A program made the translations under genes and the position numbers. Below the pieces are notes generated by a model. That model was not told the origin of the DNA. It saw only the letters and a list, made by a program, of their open reading frames with translations, and made no database searches. Shown in pieces: positions 1-8,734 of a DNA stretch of 64,000 bases. Numbering within the stretch: the stretch's first letter is position 1; every line of letters starts with the position of its first letter. The stretch comes from Moorella thermoacetica (GTDB taxonomy: Bacteria; Bacillota; DSM-521; Neomoorellales; Neomoorellaceae), in NCBI RefSeq assembly GCF_001267405.1, contig NZ_CP012369.1, forward strand, positions 646,001 through 710,000. The letters run 5' to 3'.

Positions 1-1
1 G

Positions 2-466
2 GTAGTCGATCAGGGTAAATGCACCGCCTGCCGGCGCTGCGAGCTGGCCTGCTCTTTCAAACATACCGGCGAATTCAATCCTGCGGCAGCCCGGCTGACA
101 GTGGCTGTTTTCCTTGATGACGATTATTATCAACCGGTGGTCTGCCAGCACTGTGACGAACCGGCCTGCATGGCCGTCTGCCCGGCAGGTGCCATCAGCC
201 GCGATGTAAAAACTAATGCCGTGATCATCGACGAAGATCGCTGTATCGGTTGTCGTATGTGCATCATGGCCTGCCCCTTTGGCGGGACCGATTACTCGGT
301 TTCCGAGCAAAAGGTAGTAAAATGCGACCTTTGCGGGGGCGAACCGGAGTGCGTCCTAAACTGTCCCTGGGGCGCCATTGAATATAAAGAACCGGCAGGC
401 CAGGCCCTGGACAGGCGCGAGCAGGTGGCTCGCAAAGTCCAGGCCGCTCTACGGGAGGTGGTTTAA
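2..466 (+). CDS. Four-cluster [4Fe-4S] ferredoxin-type electron-transfer subunit (5' end outside window)
   Basis: The reading frame is open from base 2, so the start codon lies upstream. Sixteen cysteines fall in four groups: CTACRRCELAC at the left edge, then CQHCDEPACMAVCP, CIGCRMCIMACPFG and CDLCGGEPECVLNCP. This is the pattern of DMSO-reductase/formate-dehydrogenase-type polyferredoxin subunits and should hold four [4Fe-4S] clusters. The stop codon directly abuts the ATG of the AOR gene, so it is probably the electron-transfer partner of AOR in the cytoplasm. An internal GTG at 101 is not a credible start, because it would discard the first cluster. Family call is certain; partner assignment is inferred from position. 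Confidence 0.93.
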   Translation, partial: VVDQGKCTACRRCELACSFKHTGEFNPAAARLTVAVFLDDDYYQPVVCQHCDEPACMAVCPAGAISRDVKTNAVIIDEDRCIGCRMCIMACPFGGTDYSVSEQKVVKCDLCGGEPECVLNCPWGAIEYKEPAGQALDRREQVARKVQAALREVV

Positions 467-2266
467 ATGTATGGTTGGACCGGACAGTTACTGCGCGTAA
501 ACTTGAGCAACGGTAAGTGCAGGACGGAAAGGTTAGACCCGATCCTGGCCCGGGATTACGTCGGCGCCAGGGGGCTGGCCAGCAAAATTCTCTGGAATGA
601 AATTGATCCTCAGGTCGACCCCCTGGCCCCGGAGAACAAGCTCATATTTATGACCGGGCCCCTCACCGGGACTACGGCTATTTCCGGCAACCGTTACAAC
701 GTCGTCACCAAATCGCCCCTGACCGGCGCTATCGCCGCCTCCAGCTCCGGCGGTTACTTTGGCAGCGAACTCAAGTACGCCGGCTTTGATGGGATTATCT
801 TTGAAGGCCGGGCGCCCGAGCCTGTTTATCTCTGGATTGAAGACGGTTCCTTTGAGTTGCGGCCAGCCGGCGAACTTTGGGGGAAAAACGTCCACGAGAC
901 GGAAGACGCTATAAAAGCAGTCACCTGCCCCCATGCTAAAGTGGCTTGCATCGGCCCGGCTGGAGAGAAACTGGTTCGTTTTGCCTGTATAATGAATGAT
1001 AAAAACCGGGCCGCTGGCCGTTCCGGTGTCGGCGCCGTCATGGGGTCCAAGAACCTGAAGGCCATTGCCGTCCGCGGTCACGGTGGGGTCAAGGTGGCCG
1101 ATGGGCCGGCGTTCCGGGAAGCGGTCCTGGCGTCCCTGGCCAAGATCAAGGCCAATGATGTCACCCACGGCGGCCTGCCCGCCTACGGCACCGGGGTCCT
1201 GGTGAATGTCATCAACGCCCATGGAGGCCTGCCTACCCGAAATTTTCAGACAGGCATCTTTCCAGGAGCGGAAAAAATCAGCGGTGAAGCCCTGGCGGCT
1301 ACCTACCTGGTGCGCAAGAAGGCCTGCCTGGCCTGCCCCATGGCCTGCGGCCGCGCCACGATGGTACCTTCCGGTCCCTACGCCGGTCATGGTGAAGGGC
1401 CGGAGTATGAGGCCCAGTGGTCCCTGGGGGCCGACTGCGGCATTGACGACCTGGCGGCCATCCTCAAGGCTAACTTCCTGGCTAACGAGCTGGGCTATGA
1501 CCCCATTTCCTTCGGCTCTACCCTGGCCTGTGCTATGGAACTATATGAAAAGGGTTACCTGCCGGCCGGGGATACCGAGGTGCCCCTGGAATTCGGCAAT
1601 GCCGCCGTCATGGTGGAAACGGCCCGCAAGGTGGGCTACCGGGAGGGTATCGGCGATCTGCTGGCGGAGGGTTCTTACCGCCTGGCATCACGCTACGGTC
1701 ATCCCGAACTCTCCATGACCAGCAAAAAGCAGGAATACCCGGCCTATGACCCGCGGGCCTTCCAGGGTATCGGCCTGAATTATGCCACCTCCAACCGCGG
1801 CGGCTGCCACGTCCGGGGCTATACCATCGCTGCCGAGGCCTTGGGTACTCCTGTCCAGGCGGATCCCCTTTCTTCTGAGGGCAAAGCGGCCCTGGATAAG
1901 GCCTTCCAGGATCTGACCGCCCTGGTGGATGCAAGTGGTATCTGCCTCTTCACCACCTTTGCCCTGGGGGCTCCGGATGTCGCCAGCATGCTGGCGACGG
2001 CCACCGGCGTGCCCTACACTGAGGAAAGCGGCCTCCTGGCGGGTGAAAGGATCTATAACCTGGAGCGTCTCTTTAATTTCGCCGCCGGCTTAACTAAAGC
2101 CGACGATACCCTGGCGCCGCGGCTACTCAATGAACCCATGCCGGAGGGGCCGGCTAAAGGCAAGACATCCGCCCTGACAAAGATGCTGGCCGAGTACTAC
2201 CAGTTGCGCGGCTGGGACGAAGAAGGCCGGGTCACAGCAGCTACCAGGGAGAGATTGGGGCTGTAG
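467..2266 (+). CDS. aor: Aldehyde:ferredoxin oxidoreductase (tungsten-pterin)
   Basis: The 599-residue length is typical of AOR. The family catalyses reversible oxidation of aldehydes to carboxylic acids with ferredoxin, using a tungsten-bispterin and one [4Fe-4S] cluster. The N-terminus ([12 protein letters not shown]) is the usual AOR opening. Cluster ligands are visible as C-x2-C-x3-C at residues 287, 290 and 294 (CLACPMAC) plus C493 in [10 protein letters not shown], almost the numbering of the Pyrococcus enzyme. The start ATG follows the upstream stop without a gap. With the polyferredoxin, MoaD-like protein and flavoprotein it forms one transcription unit. In acetogens such enzymes also reduce non-activated acids to aldehydes; the substrate cannot be read from sequence. 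Confidence 0.97.
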   Translation: MYGWTGQLLRVNLSNGKCRTERLDPILARDYVGARGLASKILWNEIDPQVDPLAPENKLIFMTGPLTGTTAISGNRYNVVTKSPLTGAIAASSSGGYFGSELKYAGFDGIIFEGRAPEPVYLWIEDGSFELRPAGELWGKNVHETEDAIKAVTCPHAKVACIGPAGEKLVRFACIMNDKNRAAGRSGVGAVMGSKNLKAIAVRGHGGVKVADGPAFREAVLASLAKIKANDVTHGGLPAYGTGVLVNVINAHGGLPTRNFQTGIFPGAEKISGEALAATYLVRKKACLACPMACGRATMVPSGPYAGHGEGPEYEAQWSLGADCGIDDLAAILKANFLANELGYDPISFGSTLACAMELYEKGYLPAGDTEVPLEFGNAAVMVETARKVGYREGIGDLLAEGSYRLASRYGHPELSMTSKKQEYPAYDPRAFQGIGLNYATSNRGGCHVRGYTIAAEALGTPVQADPLSSEGKAALDKAFQDLTALVDASGICLFTTFALGAPDVASMLATATGVPYTEESGLLAGERIYNLERLFNFAAGLTKADDTLAPRLLNEPMPEGPAKGKTSALTKMLAEYYQLRGWDEEGRVTAATRERLGL

Positions 2267-2301
2267 TTAGATACCAGGACTATATTTTCGGAGGAACCGT
2301 A

Positions 2302-2571
2302 ATGCAAGTCGAACTCTTAAGTTTCCTGCAGCGGGCGGCCGGGGAAAGCCGGGTAGATATAGACGCGGCTACCGTAAGGGAGCTCCTGGCTGCCCTTTCT
2401 TCCCGCTACGGCGAAACTTTTCGCCGCCAGCTTCTGACTGCTGACGGGCAGCTCAAAGCCGGCATAGCCATCTTGATCAACGGCCGCAATATCAACTTTC
2501 TGCAGGGGTTAGACACGCCTTTGAACCCCCGGGATAAAGCAACTATTATTCCGCCGGCGGCCGGGGGATAA
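2302..2571 (+). CDS. MoaD/ThiS-family sulfur carrier protein
   Basis: The product is an 89-residue beta-grasp protein ending in Gly-Gly (PPAAGG). That is the tail thiocarboxylated in molybdopterin-synthase small subunits and related sulfur carriers. The SD sequence GGAGG lies just before the ATG. Its place directly behind the AOR gene suggests a dedicated sulfur donor for the tungsten pterin of AOR. MoaD-like proteins are commonly encoded beside AOR genes. It could also be a ThiS-type carrier; the AOR context favours molybdopterin/tungstopterin. Confidence 0.88.
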   Translation: MQVELLSFLQRAAGESRVDIDAATVRELLAALSSRYGETFRRQLLTADGQLKAGIAILINGRNINFLQGLDTPLNPRDKATIIPPAAGG

Positions 2572-2610
2572 GGCAGGAAGGTCATCGTTATTCTGGAGGT
2601 CTTGGGGGCA

Positions 2611-3834
2611 ATGCGCTATCTAATCATCGGCAACAGCGCCGCCGGGGTGGCCGCGGCCCGGGCCATCCGCCAGGCCGACCCGGCAGGGGAAATCACCATG
2701 GTGGGGGACGAACCATATCCTTTCTATGCCCGGGTCCTTACCTCTTACTACCTGGGTGGGCTGGTACCCAGGGATAGGCTCTGGCTGGTGGATAGAGAAT
2801 GGTATCGCCGGCAGCGTATCCAGCTCTTAACCGGCCGAAGGGCGACGGGGCTTAATACCGGGGCGTGCCGCGTGACCCTTGACGACGGCACGGAGCTGGC
2901 TTATGATCGCCTGCTTATAGCCACCGGGGCCTCGCCCCAGCGGGTAGACTTCCCCGGAGCGGGCCTGGCCGGGGTTTTTACCCTGAGGACCATCGACGAC
3001 GCTGCCGCCATCGGCAAATTCGCCCGGCCCGGCGGCCGGGCGGTAGTCATAGGCGGCGGGCTGGTAGGCCTTAAGGCGGCTGAAGGTCTGCATGCCAGGG
3101 GACTCAAGGTGCGCCTGGTTGTCTCCTCAGGCAGGCTTCTTTCCCAGGCCATGGACGATAGCGGGGCGGAACTGGTACGCCGGGCCATGGCCGCCGCCGG
3201 GTTTACCATCCACCTGCGGGAGGACGTAGTGGCCCTGGAAGGCCGGGAGCGAGTAATGGCGGCCGTCTTGCGTTCCGGGGCAACGGTACCGGTGGACGTT
3301 GCGGTTGTAGGTAAAGGGGTGCGGCCCAATGTCGACTTCCTGTCGGGTTCCGGTGTGGTCGTGAACCGGGGTGTCGTGGTCGACGATTACCTGAGTACCG
3401 GTATCCCCGGCGTCTATGCCGCCGGGGACGTGGCCGAGGCCTACGACCGCGCCTGGCAGAAACCGCGCCTGAACGCTATCTGGGGCAACGCCGTGGAGCA
3501 GGGCCGCCTGGCCGGGCTCAACATGGCCGGCCACCATACGCCTTACCGCGGCGGCATCGGCCAGAACTCCCTGGTGGTGCACGGCCTGGGAGTCATCAGC
3601 GGCGGCATCGTCAACCCGCCGGGGGAAGGCTATGAGGTTATCACCCGCCTGGACGAGAAGCGGTCCCTTTACCGCAAAATCGTCCTCCAGGGCCGGCGAC
3701 TGGTGGGGATGGTGTCCGTAGGCCCGCCGAATGGTGCCGGCAGCTTCCAGGCCCTCATCGGCAGGGAGGTAAAGGAAAAATATATCGCCAGTTTCCTGGA
3801 TGGTAGCTTCACCTGGGCCATGGTGGGGCGGTAG
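2611..3834 (+). CDS. FAD-dependent pyridine nucleotide-disulfide family oxidoreductase
   Basis: This is a protein of about 407 residues with two Rossmann motifs. The FAD-binding IIGNSAAGVAAA lies at the N-terminus and the NAD(P)-binding VIGGGLVGLKAAE near residue 150. The second FAD motif GVYAAGDVAEA is near residue 270. The layout is that of NADH-dependent rubredoxin/nitrite-reductase-like flavoproteins (NirB/NorW type). No redox-active CxxxxC pair is seen, so it is not a classical disulfide reductase. The ATG at 2611 is preferred over a TTG at 2602 because GGAGG at 2595-2599 is correctly spaced only for the ATG. As last gene of the AOR unit it may pass electrons between NAD(P)H and the polyferredoxin (inference). 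Confidence 0.9.
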   Translation: MRYLIIGNSAAGVAAARAIRQADPAGEITMVGDEPYPFYARVLTSYYLGGLVPRDRLWLVDREWYRRQRIQLLTGRRATGLNTGACRVTLDDGTELAYDRLLIATGASPQRVDFPGAGLAGVFTLRTIDDAAAIGKFARPGGRAVVIGGGLVGLKAAEGLHARGLKVRLVVSSGRLLSQAMDDSGAELVRRAMAAAGFTIHLREDVVALEGRERVMAAVLRSGATVPVDVAVVGKGVRPNVDFLSGSGVVVNRGVVVDDYLSTGIPGVYAAGDVAEAYDRAWQKPRLNAIWGNAVEQGRLAGLNMAGHHTPYRGGIGQNSLVVHGLGVISGGIVNPPGEGYEVITRLDEKRSLYRKIVLQGRRLVGMVSVGPPNGAGSFQALIGREVKEKYIASFLDGSFTWAMVGR

Positions 3835-3901
3835 CAGGGGGTACCTGCCTCTTAATCCGGGGAAGCGGCGGGTTTTCGCGGCATAAGGGTCGGCAGTTAG
3901 C

Positions 3902-3932
3902 TCAAAGAGCGGGTCTCAAGCCCGCTCTTTGA
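3902..3932. terminator. Perfect 12-bp inverted repeat after the AOR unit
   Basis: TCAAAGAGCGGG and its exact complement flank a 7-base loop. It lies about 70 bases after the AOR-unit stop codon. Only a weak T-run follows, so it may be a terminator or a transcript-stabilising hairpin. Confidence 0.5.
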
Positions 3933-4086
3933 ATTTGGGCAGTAATTTGCTCCCCAGGGAAGTTATGCTAAACTAGAAGCAGGACGGTTGTTGAGGGCAA
4001 GTGAGTCGCACGTCGAAAACGGCGCTTTTCTATTTTCACCTGTTTGATGGTAGCTGGATCGGGTGCTTTTGGGGGGTGGTATTACA

Positions 4087-5997
4087 ATGTCCCACCTGGC
4101 CCTGGTGGCTCCTTATACTGACCTGGCGGCCCTGGCCAGACAGGTATGCGAAGAACTGGATGAAGACGTAGCCGTCGCTACCGGAGACCTGGCGGAAGGG
4201 GTAAGAGTCGCCCGGGATCTGGTGACTAAAGGCGCGGAAGTCATTATCAGCCGCGGGGGCACGGCCACGGCCATTAGCCGGCAGGTAGAGGTGCCGGTAG
4301 TGGAGATCGCTGTCAGCACCTTTGACCTGATTCGGGCCCTGGCCAGGGCCCGGGATCTCGGCAGCTATATCGGCGTGGCCGGTTTCCGCAACGTCATTTA
4401 TGGTACCAAAAGTTTAGAATCTGCCCTGGGAGTTCACATTGAAGAACTAATCATCGAAGCTGAAGAAGAAGCTGCCGGGATAATTGCTGAAGGCCGGTCC
4501 ATGGGTCTGGAAGTTATTGTCGGCGATGCCGTTTCCGTGCGTTCGGCTAAGGAAATGGGACTCCAGGCCATCCTGGTGACCTCCGGTAAAGAAGCCATCA
4601 GCCAGGCCATCCGCGAGGCCCGGGAGGTAGCCATGGTACGCCGCCGCGAGCGGGCCCGGGCCGAGCAGTTCAAGGCTATCCTGGATTTCGCCTATGAGGG
4701 CATTGTAGCCACCGACCAGGAAGGCCGCATTACCCTGGTTAACCCGGCGGCCGAGAAGATCCTGGGCCTTGCGGCCCACCGAGTAGTAGGACGGCCGGCG
4801 CGGGAGGTATTGCCCGGCGTGCCCCTGAATCAGGTGCTGCAGTCAGGCCAAAAGCGCCTGGGGGAACTGCACCGGGCCGGCAATACCCTGGTGGCGGAGA
4901 ATATCATACCGGTCATTGCCGGCCGGGAGACCGTCGGCGCCGTGGCTACCTTCCAGGATGTCAGTCACCTGCAGGCAGTTGAGGCCAGGGCCCGCCAGGA
5001 GCTTTACCTCAAAGGCCATGTGGCCCGGTATACCTTCGAAGATATCGTCACCCAGAGTCCGGTCATGGCCAAGATAATTGAACGGGCCCGCCAGTTTGCC
5101 GCCGCCGAAGCGACGGTTTTAATCAACGGGGAAACAGGAACGGGTAAAGAAATGGTAGCCCAGAGTATTCATAACGCCAGCCGGCGGCGGAATGGCCCCT
5201 TTGTGGCCGTTAACTGCGCCGCCGTACCGGAGAATTTGTTGGAAAGCGAGCTCTTCGGCTACGAGGAAGGGGCTTTTACCGGAGCCCGCAAGGGCGGCAA
5301 AAAGGGACTCTTTGAACTGGCCCACGGCGGCACCCTTTTCCTGGACGAGATCGGCGAGCTGTCTTTAAACTTACAGGCGCGGCTTCTACGGGTGCTACAA
5401 CAAAAGGCCATCATGCGCGTCGGCGGCGACCGGGTGCTGCCCGTGGACGTGCGCATCATCGCCGCCACCCACCGCAACCTGAAAGATGCCATCGCCAGGG
5501 ATGCCTTCCGCCGTGACCTGTACTACCGCCTCAATGTTTTGCAGATAAATCTCCCGCCCCTCCGGGAGCGCCCGGAAGACCTGCCTTTATTAATTAAAGC
5601 TTTGGTAGAAAAGATCAGTCGCCGTGCCGGCCGCCTGCCTCCTATCTTTAGCGAGGAGATTATCGCCAGGATGCAGGCCTATTCCTGGCCGGGTAACGTA
5701 CGCGAACTGGAGAATATCCTGGAAAGGCTGGTAGTCCTGCGCAGTGGGGAAGAGGTCGAGGCCGGCGACCTGGACGAGATCTTGGAGCCGGCGGAAAACC
5801 AGCCGCAGCCCGTCCTGCAGCTGGCCCTGCGGGGCACCCTGGCGGAAATGGAGGGGGAGATCATCCGCCGGACCCTGGCCCTCACCGGCAACAATAAGGA
5901 AGAGACCTGCCGGCGCCTGGGCCTCAGTAAGACCACCCTCTGGCGGCGGTTAAAAAGCTGGCAGGATGAAGGACAACGCAGGGTCAATGGTAATTAA
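4087..5997 (+). CDS. Sigma-54-dependent transcriptional activator, PrpR-type N-terminal sensor
   Basis: This is a protein of about 636 residues. Residues ~1-190 match the PrpR_N propionate/sugar-acid sensor fold. A PAS domain follows (~200-300, TDQEGRITLVNPAAEKIL). The AAA+ sigma-54 domain carries Walker A GETGTGKE, the sigma-54 contact loop GAFTGA and Walker B GGTLFLDEIGEL. A C-terminal Fis-type helix-turn-helix ends in RLGLSKTTLWRRL. The ATG at 4087 sits behind a GGGGGG-TGG SD; the GTG 24 bases upstream is less well placed. It must act with sigma-54. The only canonical -24/-12 promoter seen in the window is 260 bases downstream of this gene, so it most likely activates the sugar-acid operon. 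The ligand is unknown. Confidence 0.94.
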   Translation: MSHLALVAPYTDLAALARQVCEELDEDVAVATGDLAEGVRVARDLVTKGAEVIISRGGTATAISRQVEVPVVEIAVSTFDLIRALARARDLGSYIGVAGFRNVIYGTKSLESALGVHIEELIIEAEEEAAGIIAEGRSMGLEVIVGDAVSVRSAKEMGLQAILVTSGKEAISQAIREAREVAMVRRRERARAEQFKAILDFAYEGIVATDQEGRITLVNPAAEKILGLAAHRVVGRPAREVLPGVPLNQVLQSGQKRLGELHRAGNTLVAENIIPVIAGRETVGAVATFQDVSHLQAVEARARQELYLKGHVARYTFEDIVTQSPVMAKIIERARQFAAAEATVLINGETGTGKEMVAQSIHNASRRRNGPFVAVNCAAVPENLLESELFGYEEGAFTGARKGGKKGLFELAHGGTLFLDEIGELSLNLQARLLRVLQQKAIMRVGGDRVLPVDVRIIAATHRNLKDAIARDAFRRDLYYRLNVLQINLPPLRERPEDLPLLIKALVEKISRRAGRLPPIFSEEIIARMQAYSWPGNVRELENILERLVVLRSGEEVEAGDLDEILEPAENQPQPVLQLALRGTLAEMEGEIIRRTLALTGNNKEETCRRLGLSKTTLWRRLKSWQDEGQRRVNGN

Positions 5998-6090
5998 AGG
6001 TAGAGGGAGGCAGTCGCGTTTTCCATGAACCCGGAGGACTTTTAGCCGCCTGTTACCAGGGGTAGCATAGTTACGTAGAACCTGCTATAT

Positions 6091-6192
6091 TCCAAGATGA
6101 AATACTAAAATTCAATATGAAATAAGCAATAGTATTACGGCCAGATTAGCTTTTTAATCTGGCCTTTATCTTTTTAACCTTTCAGAATGAAA
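6091..6192 (+). promoter_or_regulatory. Three putative activator-binding sites (TTCA-N3-TGAA)
   Basis: Three similar sites lie at 6091-6101 (TCCA-AGA-TGAA), 6111-6121 (TTCA-ATA-TGAA) and 6180-6192 (TTTCA-GAA-TGAAA, a perfect inverted repeat). Each continues as TGAAATA. Their centres are 20 and 70 bases apart, so the first two are about two helical turns apart. They sit roughly 100-190 bases before the expected start of the sigma-54 promoter, the usual range for enhancer-binding proteins. Binding by the adjacent PrpR-type activator is inferred. Confidence 0.6.
6139..6164 (+). terminator. Rho-independent terminator of the activator gene
   Basis: A perfect 10-bp stem (GGCCAGATTA/TAATCTGGCC) with a 6-base loop is followed by TTTATCTTTTT. 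It lies between the second and third putative activator sites and separates the regulator from the operon. Confidence 0.75.
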
Positions 6193-6257
6193 TATTGTCA
6201 GTTATAATAAATGCCACTACGATAAGCATCCTTCAAAATTGTACGCCGATACTTCCC

Positions 6258-6273
6258 TGGCACGCTTTTTGCA
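6258..6273 (+). promoter_or_regulatory. Sigma-54 (-24/-12) promoter
   Basis: TGGCAC-N5-TTGCA matches the sigma-54 consensus exactly, with GG (6259-6260) and GC (6271-6272) separated by 10 bases. It lies about 43 bases before the ATG of the DUF1537 kinase gene. This makes sigma-54 control of the downstream operon very likely. Confidence 0.88.
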
Positions 6274-6315
6274 TTATTTTTTTGGTGACTGTTGCGCCGT
6301 GAGAGAGGGTAGTAA

Positions 6316-7608
6316 ATGGAACAGATATCCATCATCGCCGACGATTTAACCGGAGCCAACGATACCGGCGTCCAGTTTTGCCAGCACGGTTTCCGCACCA
6401 TGGTTATTATAGATGCTGCCAACGTAGAGCGGGTGGGGCAGGATAAAGATGTCTGGGCGATCAATACCGACACCCGCCACCTGGCAGCACCTGAAGCCTA
6501 CCAGCGCGTTTATGAGATCACTTTAAAACTAAAAAAAGCTGCCATCAGCCGGGTTTACAAAAAGATTGATTCCACCCTGCGCGGCCACCCCGGCGCCGAG
6601 CTGGAGGCTGTGATGGACGCCTGGCAGGCGGACCTCGCCCTGGTGGTGCCGGCCTACCCGGCCAACCGGCGGTTAGTGGTTGACGGCCACCTGTTGATAA
6701 GCGAGGGCATGGAGACGGCCGCGGCTTCCGTAAGCCTTACTCCTGGCGATGCCAGGGCAGCCCTTTGCCACATCCCTACCGTCCTGCAGGGGGAGATGGG
6801 CCGTCGGGTAGGCCAGATTAACCTGGCGACTGTGCGCCAGGGAGTGAAAGAACTGGTAGCTGCCCTGGAGGCCGCTCGTACAAACAGCCAGGTGCTGGTC
6901 CTTGATGCCGCCGACGAAGAGGACCTAAGGAATATCGCCCGGGCAATCAGCCGCTTCCAGCGGGATGTCATTGTGGCCGGCGCCGCCGGCATGGCCGCCC
7001 ATTTACCTCTGGCCTGGAACCTAAAACCAGTGCCTAATAATCCATTAAATAAAAAGGGGGCTATTCTCCTGGTTGCCGGCTCGCGTAACCCGGTCACTGC
7101 CGCCCAGGTGCAACGCCTGGCTGAGGTTAGCGCGTGTCAGGCTGTAAAGGTAGAGACGGAAGCTATACTTACCGGAGAACCGGCTGTTGAAATAGAAAGG
7201 GTGTTGCAGGAAGTTACAACTCAAGATGCAGGCGCAGGTTTAATTATTATAGCCGTAGATAGCCTTTTCCAGACAATTGACAGAGATAGGGTTTCCAACT
7301 CAGGAAGCAAAGCTATAGCTTTAGCCCTTGGCACTATCACCAGCCGCCTCTTAAATATGCGAAGGATAAGTGCCCTGGTAGTTACTGGCGGAGATACTGC
7401 CGTTCACGTTTGCCGGGCTCTGGAAGCCAGAGGAATTAACCTGGCGGCCGATCTGTTGCCGGGTATCCCTTTGGGGTACCTGGAAGGGGGGCGGGGTGAT
7501 GGACTACCAATCGTTACTAAAGCCGGCGGTTTTGGTTCCCCCGATTCCCTGATCAAAGTAAATGAATTTCTTCAACAGAGAATGAAAAGTGAAATGGAGT
7601 TGGTATGA
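6316..7608 (+). CDS. Four-carbon acid sugar kinase (DUF1537 family)
   Basis: The 430-residue protein starts with MEQISIIADDLTGANDTG, the conserved IADDLTGA substrate-binding motif of the family. The C-terminal part carries the nucleotide-binding segment with VVTGGDTA. Characterised members phosphorylate D-threonate, D-erythronate or 3-oxo-tetronates at C4. It is immediately followed by a PdxA2-type dehydrogenase, the pairing known for D-threonate/erythronate breakdown to dihydroxyacetone phosphate. The exact substrate (D-threonate, D-erythronate or another C4 acid) cannot be decided from sequence. It is first gene behind the sigma-54 promoter. Confidence 0.92.
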   Translation: MEQISIIADDLTGANDTGVQFCQHGFRTMVIIDAANVERVGQDKDVWAINTDTRHLAAPEAYQRVYEITLKLKKAAISRVYKKIDSTLRGHPGAELEAVMDAWQADLALVVPAYPANRRLVVDGHLLISEGMETAAASVSLTPGDARAALCHIPTVLQGEMGRRVGQINLATVRQGVKELVAALEAARTNSQVLVLDAADEEDLRNIARAISRFQRDVIVAGAAGMAAHLPLAWNLKPVPNNPLNKKGAILLVAGSRNPVTAAQVQRLAEVSACQAVKVETEAILTGEPAVEIERVLQEVTTQDAGAGLIIIAVDSLFQTIDRDRVSNSGSKAIALALGTITSRLLNMRRISALVVTGGDTAVHVCRALEARGINLAADLLPGIPLGYLEGGRGDGLPIVTKAGGFGSPDSLIKVNEFLQQRMKSEMELV

Positions 7609-7609
7609 G

Positions 7610-8632
7610 ATGGTAAAACCCTTAATTGCTATTACTGTAGGTGACCCTTGCGGCATTGGGCCTGAGATTACTGCTAAAGCCCTGGCCATACCAGAGATTT
7701 ATAATCTATGCCGGCCTCTGGCTATAGCCGATGCCGGCCTGATGGGCGAAGCTATCAAGATCGCGGGAGTTAACCTGTCCGTTCGAGCCGTGACCAGTCC
7801 TGGTGAAGGCCGGTATGAGTATGGCACCATCGATGTCCTGGACATGCAAAATGTTGACCTGAACCAGTTGCAGTACGGCAAAGTAACCCGCATGGGGGGT
7901 GAAGCCAGTTTCCAGTATATAACCCGAGCCATTGAACTCGCCCTGGCCGGGGAAGTTGATGCCGTCACCACCGGTCCCATTAATAAAGAAGCTATCAACC
8001 TTGCCGGACATCATTACTCCGGGCATACGGAGATCTTCGCCGACCTGACGAAAACGCAGGACTACTGCATGATGCTCGTTGACAAGAATTTTCGGGTTTC
8101 CCATGTGACTACCCATGTGGCTTTCAGTCAGGTACCATCACTGATAAAAAAGGAGCGGGTACTTACAGTAATCAAATTGACTAACGATGCTCTTTTAAAA
8201 ATGGGAATTTCAATGCCGAGAATTGCGGTCGCTGGACTCAACCCCCATGCCGGCGAGGATGGTCTCTTCGGCCGCGAGGAAATCGAGGAAATCGGTCCGG
8301 CTATCACCGCCGCCAGGGAGCAGGGAATCCAGGTAGATGGCCCGGTACCTCCAGATACCATTTTTGTTAAACTCCAGGGTGGCCAGTATGATGCTGTAGT
8401 AGCTATGTACCATGATCAGGGCCATATTCCAACCAAATTAATCGGCTTTAAATATGACAATGCCACCGGCAAGTGGGGATCGGTTGCCGGGATAAACATC
8501 ACTTTAGGATTACCAATAATACGGACCTCAGTTGATCATGGTACCGCTTTTGGTAAAGCTGGAAAGGGGACAGCCAACCCCGAAAGTATGGTGGATGCCT
8601 TGAAAATGGGGGCAATAATGACGCGAACCTAA
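7610..8632 (+). CDS. pdxA2: 4-phospho-D-threonate/erythronate dehydrogenase, PdxA2 family
   Basis: A 340-residue PdxA-family protein. Visible motifs are ITVGDPCGIGPEI at the N-terminus, GHTEIFADLT, GLNPHAGEDGLFG and AMYHDQGHIPTKL, the metal-ligand histidine motif. PdxA proper makes pyridoxal phosphate. PdxA2 members oxidise 4-phospho-threonate or -erythronate, and decarboxylation then gives dihydroxyacetone phosphate. The neighbouring DUF1537 kinase and permease support the catabolic role. The ATG at 7610 follows the kinase stop by one base and has GGAG 10 bases upstream. The in-frame GTG at 7589 overlaps the kinase gene and is less likely. Confidence 0.92.
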   Translation: MVKPLIAITVGDPCGIGPEITAKALAIPEIYNLCRPLAIADAGLMGEAIKIAGVNLSVRAVTSPGEGRYEYGTIDVLDMQNVDLNQLQYGKVTRMGGEASFQYITRAIELALAGEVDAVTTGPINKEAINLAGHHYSGHTEIFADLTKTQDYCMMLVDKNFRVSHVTTHVAFSQVPSLIKKERVLTVIKLTNDALLKMGISMPRIAVAGLNPHAGEDGLFGREEIEEIGPAITAAREQGIQVDGPVPPDTIFVKLQGGQYDAVVAMYHDQGHIPTKLIGFKYDNATGKWGSVAGINITLGLPIIRTSVDHGTAFGKAGKGTANPESMVDALKMGAIMTRT

Positions 8633-8734
8633 GTATTGTAATAGGATTTAAATGCCAAACCTGGAAAGGGGTGTAGGTAGGAAGAGTTTAGCGGTGTTTG
8701 GTAAAGAATTAAATAGAGAAAGGAGAGTATTTTC

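Noticed and set aside
533-1390. Long minus-strand open frame opposite the AOR gene
   Set aside because: It is the antisense shadow of a GC-rich gene with clear AOR motifs; its peptide shows no family motif and no SD was evident.
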